From Candidatus Poribacteria bacterium (GTDB lineage Bacteria; Poribacteria; WGA-4E; PCPOR2b), in the NCBI GenBank assembly GCA_028819845.1, contig JAPPKS010000017.1, forward strand, positions 1 to 64,000: a stretch of 64,000 nucleotides of DNA. Direction: 5' to 3'. How positions within the stretch are numbered: the first letter of the stretch is position 1; the number at the start of each line of letters is the position of its first letter. The notes below the pieces were generated by a model. The model saw only the letters and a program-made list of their open reading frames with translations. It did no database searches and was not told the DNA's origin. The position numbers and the translations under genes are program-made. Of this stretch, positions 58,762 to 64,000 are shown in pieces.

Positions 58762-59601
58762 TCAGTTCAACGTTAAATCCAAACTCATGTCTAACGGAAT
58801 CGCCGAATGCGTCAATGCGCCGACAGAGATTAAATCTACTCCCGTTGCCGCAACGGCGTCAACTTTGTCTATCGTTATATTGCCCGATGCTTCTATAAGG
58901 GCTCGACCAGCGACGTTTTTGACGGTAGTTCTCATAAGCTCCACAGACATGTTATCCAGCAAAAGAATGTCTGCTCCCTCACTCAAGGCTTCTTCAACTT
59001 GATCCGGTGTTTCGACTTCAACCTCAATCTTCATAGTGTGTGGAGCCTTTAATTTAGCTTTCTTCACAGCTTTGGCAACACTTCCGGCTGCTATGATGTG
59101 ATTATCTTTGATGAGAATTCCATCAAAAAGCCCAAATCGATGGTTCTTACCGCCGCCCGTATAGACGGCGTACTTCTGAACGACTCGCCAACCAGCGGTT
59201 GACTTACGTGTATCAGTAATTTGCACATCATATTTCTCGGCCAGCTCAACGAACTGTGCGGTCATCGTTGCAATTCCCGATAGGCGCTGCAGAAAATTGA
59301 GCGCAGTGCGTTCACCTGTGAGGATGGGTTTCACGCGGCCTTTTACTTCAGCGATCGGAGTCATCTTTTTTACCCTATCGCTGTCCGAGGCAAACTTCCG
59401 AAATTCAAGTGACGGGTCAATTTTTTGAAAAACACGTTCAACCACCGGAAGTCCAGCAATCACACCATCGTCCTCGACAATGATCACGCCGATTCCATTT
59501 TGTGTTGTGGAAACTGTGGCCTCGGTGGTTATGTCGCCGGTTCCAATGTCCTCCGCGAGCGCAAGTTCAATGAGCGAATCTATCGAACGAAAATCTAGCA
59601 T
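58762..59601 (-). CDS. nadC: Nicotinate-nucleotide pyrophosphorylase (carboxylating)
   Basis: A 279-residue quinolinate phosphoribosyltransferase, the third step of de novo NAD synthesis. Marks are ALAEDIGTGDITTEA, the DTRKSTAGWRVVQKYAVYTGGGKNHRFGLFDGILIKDNH segment (by its ends) and LLLDNMSVELM. Length is standard. nadA/nadB are not in the window. It is the first gene of the minus-strand run; no ribosome site is obvious. Confidence 0.97.
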   Translation of the reverse strand: MLDFRSIDSLIELALAEDIGTGDITTEATVSTTQNGIGVIIVEDDGVIAGLPVVERVFQKIDPSLEFRKFASDSDRVKKMTPIAEVKGRVKPILTGERTALNFLQRLSGIATMTAQFVELAEKYDVQITDTRKSTAGWRVVQKYAVYTGGGKNHRFGLFDGILIKDNHIIAAGSVAKAVKKAKLKAPHTMKIEVEVETPDQVEEALSEGADILLLDNMSVELMRTTVKNVAGRALIEASGNITIDKVDAVAATGVDLISVGALTHSAIPLDMSLDLTLN

Positions 59602-60714
59602 TTTGGCTGTTAGATTTAAGACTATTACCTTAGTATCACTCGGTTAAAGAAGAATACCCTCCAACCGCCCAAATGTTCGCCAAACCGTGATAACCACCAC
59701 ATCAGAAATCCAATTCACATGGCCGGTGGTGGAAGTACCCCTCAACCAAATACGCGCATGCGTGCCGCACGCACCCTGGCACAACGCAATTCAATTATGC
59801 GTTAATCGCCCTTTCAACACGCATAAATCCTCATACTTGCCCTCCGATTCCATTTCCGCCTATGCACAATTATCAGTCGTTAATTCTCAAACCCAAGAAC
59901 ATTGAGCTGGACACGCGGCAACATTTTGGGCATAATGGGAGAAAGGAGTTAGGCAAGAATACATCAAAATCTACTTCACGGGATTTTGCGAAACAAAGCA
60001 TAGCACCTGATCGAATGCTTGTCAAGAGTTTTTGAAAATTGACAGAGCGACAGCATATCTAGACCAGACACTTGGTAGAAAGCAACTTTTAGAACTTGTT
60101 TGAAAATTCATTTCATACAGTGCGCCGCCACGCGCGGTAGTCGGGGATCAAACGACTGGATAGGGAGTGCGATAGAGATCTTCCTTGCCCCGCACAATGC
60201 TGGGCTGGAGTATAGCGTTTGGCGAGATCAAGCGACTGATTAAGATCAAATGTGGGTTTAGCGAAGACGATAGTTAATCCCGTCCGATAGGATTTCCAAC
60301 TATTATAGCAACTCAAACGCCGAAGAATCCGTTTGCCGCCGAATATTCAAACAGTACTCTACGAATTGAGTGAAAGCGCTTGAACTTTCTTCGCAAACTC
60401 ACTATACTGTAGAATCAGAAGTGGCGAAATGGAGAAATCGGACCTAGCGAGCAATCGTAGGTGAAACCTTTGTGCAGATGAGAGATTTTTGCCGCAGTTA
60501 ATTTCAATTTTAACCACTGCCTATTACGTAAAACTGTTGACAAAGGTTTACGCCGTGACGAAAATTTTGCCGAAACAGAGATTACACCACCGGGAAACTA
60601 CATGCCAACAATTTGCGTCGGCTACGGCGCGGCGATAACTCGAACGTAATGCGTCATCGTCAATAGTTCGGTTACGCCGCACGGCATCATCACGGCGTTT
60701 CCAATTGGCTTGTG
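59602..60714. other. 1113-base intergenic region, no supported gene
   Basis: Longest gap of the window. Small frames exist (59687-59905 on plus, 60113-60316 on minus) without ribosome sites or recognisable proteins. A plausible orphan plus-strand promoter is at 60380-60408. I see no tRNA, terminator of classical type or insertion-sequence end. Confidence 0.6.
60380..60408 (+). promoter_or_regulatory. Possible orphan promoter
   Basis: TTGAAC (60380-60385) and TATACT (60403-60408) are 17 bases apart. No gene follows in the plus direction before the 3' end of the opposite-strand gene at 60715, so it could drive a small RNA or be chance. Confidence 0.3.
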
Positions 60715-61467
60715 TCAAACAATTCCATAGAAATCATAGAAGGCCTGAATATGGAATTGAGGCATCAACGCTTGGTACGGAAAGCAAAACCTCAGGTTTT
60801 CCAAACTGTTCAATGCTGAAATCCGATTGAGTAATTCGTTTGCGAGCAAGCCTTTAACCTGCCAATTTTTATCAAAAAACTGGCCCCACAGAGACAAGAA
60901 TTGGAATGCATGCGAATCATTCTCTACCATCTGTGCCGTGTACTCTGGCGGATAAAGCCTTCTGTAAGCATCCAAATTGTATAGCCATGTGTTGCCCATA
61001 ACCGTTTTTGCCCCGCCGACATTGTCCTTGACATATTGGAACATATTCTTCAAATTTTCGAGGCTTTCCACCATTCTCTCTTTACCAATAAGGCTATGCG
61101 GAGATGTATCATCACCCAACTTTATGAAATGCGGCCTGACGATATGATTGTCACGCAGGACGAAATAGAAAGAACCGAATAACATGTTACCATTGAACTC
61201 CTCGTCCGTGGATAACGGGTCGTCAACGCAATGGTTCAAGTAAAAGTCGTGCGTCCATTCGGCCTCGTTTACTGCCTTACCTAGTCCATTGATATAGCTT
61301 TGCCAAACAGGATTCCACTGATCGAATGGCCTATCAGGTGTCAAAGCAATACTCCTGGAAAATGTGGTGTAATCGTATAGAATATCACCCACATTTCGCC
61401 GAAATCTCTTAGCTAGCGCATGTGCACATGATAGTTGAAACGCAAAGAAATCTTTGGAATAGGGCAT
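60715..61467 (-). CDS. Protein of unknown function
   Basis: A 250-residue soluble protein rich in aromatic residues that I do not recognise. No signal peptide or membrane helix is visible. Notable stretches are DYTTFSRSIALTPDRPFDQWNPVWQSYINGL (ends given), GSFYFVLRDNHIVRPHF, TVMGNTWLYNLDAYRRLYPPEY and FCFPYQALMPQFHIQAFYDFYG. I chose ATG 61467 (AAAGGG ahead). A longer frame from 61548 would overlap the divergent peptidase gene by 28 bases. It may be an acyl-transfer or DUF protein, but nothing proves this. Confidence 0.65.
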   Translation of the reverse strand: MPYSKDFFAFQLSCAHALAKRFRRNVGDILYDYTTFSRSIALTPDRPFDQWNPVWQSYINGLGKAVNEAEWTHDFYLNHCVDDPLSTDEEFNGNMLFGSFYFVLRDNHIVRPHFIKLGDDTSPHSLIGKERMVESLENLKNMFQYVKDNVGGAKTVMGNTWLYNLDAYRRLYPPEYTAQMVENDSHAFQFLSLWGQFFDKNWQVKGLLANELLNRISALNSLENLRFCFPYQALMPQFHIQAFYDFYGIV

Positions 61468-61520
61468 GGGACCCTTTCGAATGAATACTAAACGCGCACT
61501 CCACCCAATTAAAGGATGAA

Positions 61521-62792
61521 ATGACGGTGGAAAAAGTATTTCGGACAATTGAACATAGTCGTGGGAGGTTATGCAATCTTCTGAAAGAGATAGTTTCGGT
61601 GGACACCACTAATCCGCCGGGCAGACATTATGTGGAAATGGTCAATCTGCTCGAAAAGCGGTGTGAAGCGCTAGGTCTTCACACAACGGTTATTCCAGTA
61701 CCAGAATCAGAAACGCTTAGTGTTGTGCCCCATGCAGACGCTTATCCGCGTCTCAACTTAATCGCCCGATGGGATGTTGGCGCAAATAAAACGATTCATT
61801 TCAACGCCCACTACGATGTCGTTCCAGTTGCTGGGAATTGGCGGTTTCCGCCGTTCGCGCCTGAAATCGAAGATGAATGGCTCTATGGCAGAGGTGCCGA
61901 CGACATGAAGGATTCGATTGCTGCTTTGTTATTTGCGATTTCGTCCATTCGGGAGAACAACCTTCGACCTGTCTTCAACATTGAATGTTCCTTCACCTGC
62001 GATGAGGAAATCGGAGGGGAACTTGGCGCAGGTTATTTGGTTCAAAATCGGATGGTTCAGGCGGATTATGTCGTCAACTGCGAAGGGGGCTCACTCTTGA
62101 ATGTGGGTGTCGGCCACAACGGCGTCATTTGGATGAACGTGACTGTTCACGGTGTGGCGGCACACGCGTCTCAGCCGGAAAAGGGATTGAATGCGTTCGA
62201 GAAAATGGTATCACTCGTTTCGGCGCTTCAACGCCAAAAAGCACGTTTAGCGCCGCCCAATCGCGTTTTTGAAACCGAATCGGGGCAGCATCGGCGTCCG
62301 ACGATTAGTATCGGTGGCGTCTTTCACGGCACCGATGGGGATAAAGTGAATACGGTTCCGGCGCAAGCTACCTTCTCTATTGACCGGCGCGTCATTCCTT
62401 CGGAAAACCTTGAAGAAGTCGAACAAGAAATCCGGGAAATCATTAAGGAAATTTGTAGTGCGGATTCTGAGTTAGCGGTGGATGTCAAAACAATACTCTC
62501 TATTGCGCCTTGCATCGTAGACGTGGGGCACCCATTCGTGCAAGCCTTCGGCGAAGCCGTGCAAGTCGTTCGCAAACGGACCCCTACCTTTAGTGCTACA
62601 AGCGGATTCACAGATCTTCACTATTTCGTAGTAGATGGCGGTCTGCCAGGTGTAGGGTACGGCGTTGACGGTGAAAGTGCTCATGGGGTCAATGAGCGGG
62701 TGAGTATCCCCGATCTCGTTGCAGTTGCGAAAATTTATGCGACCCTCATGATGATGCCGCATGCGCTAGCGCACACGCTATCAGGCTCATAA
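61521..62792 (+). CDS. M20 family metallopeptidase (ArgE/DapE-like)
   Basis: A 423-residue zinc-dependent amidohydrolase/deacylase. Metal and catalytic residues are all visible: H97 and D99 in HYDVVP, D128 in GRGADDMK, E162-E163 in CDEEIGGE, E188 in VNCEGG, and the C-terminal His in SAHGVNERVSI. The dimerisation insert (VTVHGVAAHASQPEKGLNAF) is intact. Likely cytoplasmic, acting on an N-acyl amino acid or dipeptide. AAAGGA precedes the ATG. It is divergent from the unknown-function gene; only 53 bases lie between their starts. Confidence 0.93.
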   Translation: MTVEKVFRTIEHSRGRLCNLLKEIVSVDTTNPPGRHYVEMVNLLEKRCEALGLHTTVIPVPESETLSVVPHADAYPRLNLIARWDVGANKTIHFNAHYDVVPVAGNWRFPPFAPEIEDEWLYGRGADDMKDSIAALLFAISSIRENNLRPVFNIECSFTCDEEIGGELGAGYLVQNRMVQADYVVNCEGGSLLNVGVGHNGVIWMNVTVHGVAAHASQPEKGLNAFEKMVSLVSALQRQKARLAPPNRVFETESGQHRRPTISIGGVFHGTDGDKVNTVPAQATFSIDRRVIPSENLEEVEQEIREIIKEICSADSELAVDVKTILSIAPCIVDVGHPFVQAFGEAVQVVRKRTPTFSATSGFTDLHYFVVDGGLPGVGYGVDGESAHGVNERVSIPDLVAVAKIYATLMMMPHALAHTLSGS

Positions 62793-62928
62793 GATTTACC
62801 ATCAATCCGGGAGCATTGTGCACGACCGCTTGGGTGGCAGTCGCATTAACCAAACTCCAATGTAACATCGCGTCCCGAGCGAACCAAGACAAAATATCCT
62901 ATAAATAGCGGCCTATCCTGCAAAAGTA

Positions 62929-64000
62929 TTATCGATCCGATTTGGCCTTGGACTGAATGCCGATTCTGCTTGCGTCGATAGGTTGGAATCCGAGTTTCAA
63001 TGCCGGTGAATCCGGATGTAAGTTGAAATTTTCGTCTTCAGGGTCTATCAGCATCGGATCGGCAATCACTGAAGTCGTGTCGTAACCCATTTTTTGCCAT
63101 TCATCGAAAGTGTACACTACCATGGGTCTTTCCATCCAAGTTTCCCCGATCTGGTAATTCTCATGCGTCATGTAGTACACATTTCCCTCTGACTCGGCGA
63201 TACGTTTATCGTCGAGTAGACCGAACTCTTTGTCGTCGGTATACAGCCACCACAAATTTCCTTTGCCCGAGTGATATACGTTGTTCCGTGCGCGATTTCC
63301 TACACAGAAGCCCCACATATCTTTTGCGCTTTCTTCAGGACGATGAGTCAAATCATTGGCTATGTAAACCATGCACGCACTATCATAAAAGATATTATTC
63401 TCTATCAGATTGTTTTTCCCGCCATGGATGGTCACGCCATTCCACACGTGGGCAAAAATGTTTCCGTACACCAGGCAGTTGCTCGCCCAGTCATCCAGGT
63501 AAAACCCCTGCACCGTATCCGTGATGTAATTGAACCGTAGAATGTGCCCTGCGCGATCGGTCCTGTTGAGCACATAAACTCGTCCATCGTCGCCGATTTC
63601 ATAGGGATCCATCCACATATTGACAGCGCCAGTGTCGTACAGGACTAAGCATGTGCGGCGAATGTCGTTGTATTCTAACAGATTGCGGCCATGGCCATTC
63701 GTGGCAAGATTTACTCCGTGATGCGGAACGTCATGTATTTCATTATGGGCAATCCAATTTCCATTGCTTAACCCCGCAAAAACGGCGGCTGTGTAATGTA
63801 GTATACATCCCGTTCGGTCGAAGTGGTTATTGACCACCTTGTTGGACATGGGATGCGCCTCGGCAGTTCCTAAAAGAGCTACACCATTGGCTCCGATATA
63901 GTTGAATTCGTTGTGTTCAATCCGGTTCTTTAAGTTGTCACCTTCTAAGTAAACCGCGTTGCCGCCCAAGGCATAAAAACGGCAGTCTTCAAAAACACAA
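62929..64000 (-). CDS. Right-handed parallel beta-helix protein (incomplete at window edge)
   Basis: The last 356 codons of a protein that continues beyond the window end; the frame stays open to base 64000 (CVFEDCRFYALGGNAV). It consists of short Asn-rich repeats (NRIEHNEFNYIGANGVAL, NLIENNIFYDS, NLLEYNDIRRT), each one turn of a parallel beta-helix, as in polysaccharide lyases and related enzymes. The C-terminal part has a less repetitive segment (YVLNRTDRAGHILRFNYITD). Likely secreted and carbohydrate-acting, although the N-terminus with any signal peptide is unseen. Confidence 0.85.
   Translation of the reverse strand, partial: CVFEDCRFYALGGNAVYLEGDNLKNRIEHNEFNYIGANGVALLGTAEAHPMSNKVVNNHFDRTGCILHYTAAVFAGLSNGNWIAHNEIHDVPHHGVNLATNGHGRNLLEYNDIRRTCLVLYDTGAVNMWMDPYEIGDDGRVYVLNRTDRAGHILRFNYITDTVQGFYLDDWASNCLVYGNIFAHVWNGVTIHGGKNNLIENNIFYDSACMVYIANDLTHRPEESAKDMWGFCVGNRARNNVYHSGKGNLWWLYTDDKEFGLLDDKRIAESEGNVYYMTHENYQIGETWMERPMVVYTFDEWQKMGYDTTSVIADPMLIDPEDENFNLHPDSPALKLGFQPIDASRIGIQSKAKSDR

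Noticed and set aside
60113-60316. 67-codon minus-strand frame in the longest gap
   Set aside because: No ribosome site or motif; could be a remnant, but nothing supports it.

Overview
The window is a contiguous bacterial chromosome segment of moderate GC content, dense in genes and with short intergenic gaps. I infer a member or close relative of Candidatus Poribacteria. The reasons are two very large secreted proteins ending in a 'PNPFNPETW' C-terminal domain, a VWA/DUF4159/DUF4175 envelope operon, a CRTAC1-type repeat protein, and a type IX-like sorting style. This assignment is from memory of such genomes, not from a search. I saw no rRNA, tRNA, CRISPR array, transposase or phage gene.

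Left part (0.2-20.2 kb, all + strand): an FAD/Fe-S 2-hydroxyacid dehydrogenase and a Gfo/Idh/MocA oxidoreductase come first. A family-5 (peptide/nickel) ABC transporter follows, in which the gene for a 1428-residue secreted metzincin-like protein sits between the binding protein and the two permeases. Then come a small membrane protein, a TauE/SafE permease, and a second giant secreted HEXXH protein with LVIVD propeller repeats, preceded by a near-consensus promoter with an 18-bp palindrome across the -10. A J-domain/TPR protein is followed by a HEPN/AbiU2-like protein that may start at an ATA codon. At 20.4-22.1 kb is an unusual fusion: DNA polymerase III beta-clamp domain I, a TonB-like membrane anchor with a Pro-rich linker, and DUF4159.

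Centre (22.2-41.3 kb, + strand): one uninterrupted str-S10-spc-alpha ribosomal supercluster, rpsL-rpsG-fusA-tuf-rpsJ-rplC-rplD-rplW-rplB-rpsS-rplV-rpsC-rplP-rpmC-rpsQ-rplN-rplX-rplE-rpsN-rpsH-rplF-rplR-rpsE-rplO-secY-rpmJ-rpsM-rpsK-rpsD-rpoA-rplQ. It is preceded by terminators, a duplicated -35 element and a structured leader. rpmD, adk, map and infA are absent from their usual places.

Right part (41.5-59.6 kb, all - strand): an envelope operon VWA-DUF4159-DUF4175 with its own promoter; a CRTAC1/ASPIC-UnbV protein; the conserved rho-rpmE-prfA-prmC translation/termination cluster; and a run nadC - flippase-like membrane protein - NAD-dependent epimerase - 3-hydroxyisobutyrate-dehydrogenase-like protein. 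The end (60.7-64 kb) holds a protein of unknown function divergent from an M20 peptidase, then a parallel beta-helix protein cut by the window edge.

How the genes work together: secreted proteases next to a peptide transporter suggest external protein breakdown and peptide uptake. The supercluster makes the core ribosome, its GTPases, SecY and RNA polymerase alpha. The DUF4159/VWA/DUF4175 proteins probably form an envelope complex of unknown job, to which the clamp-domain fusion may be a second, stand-alone relative. The best candidates for undescribed biology are the clamp-DUF4159 fusion and the J-domain/TPR plus AbiU2-like pair.
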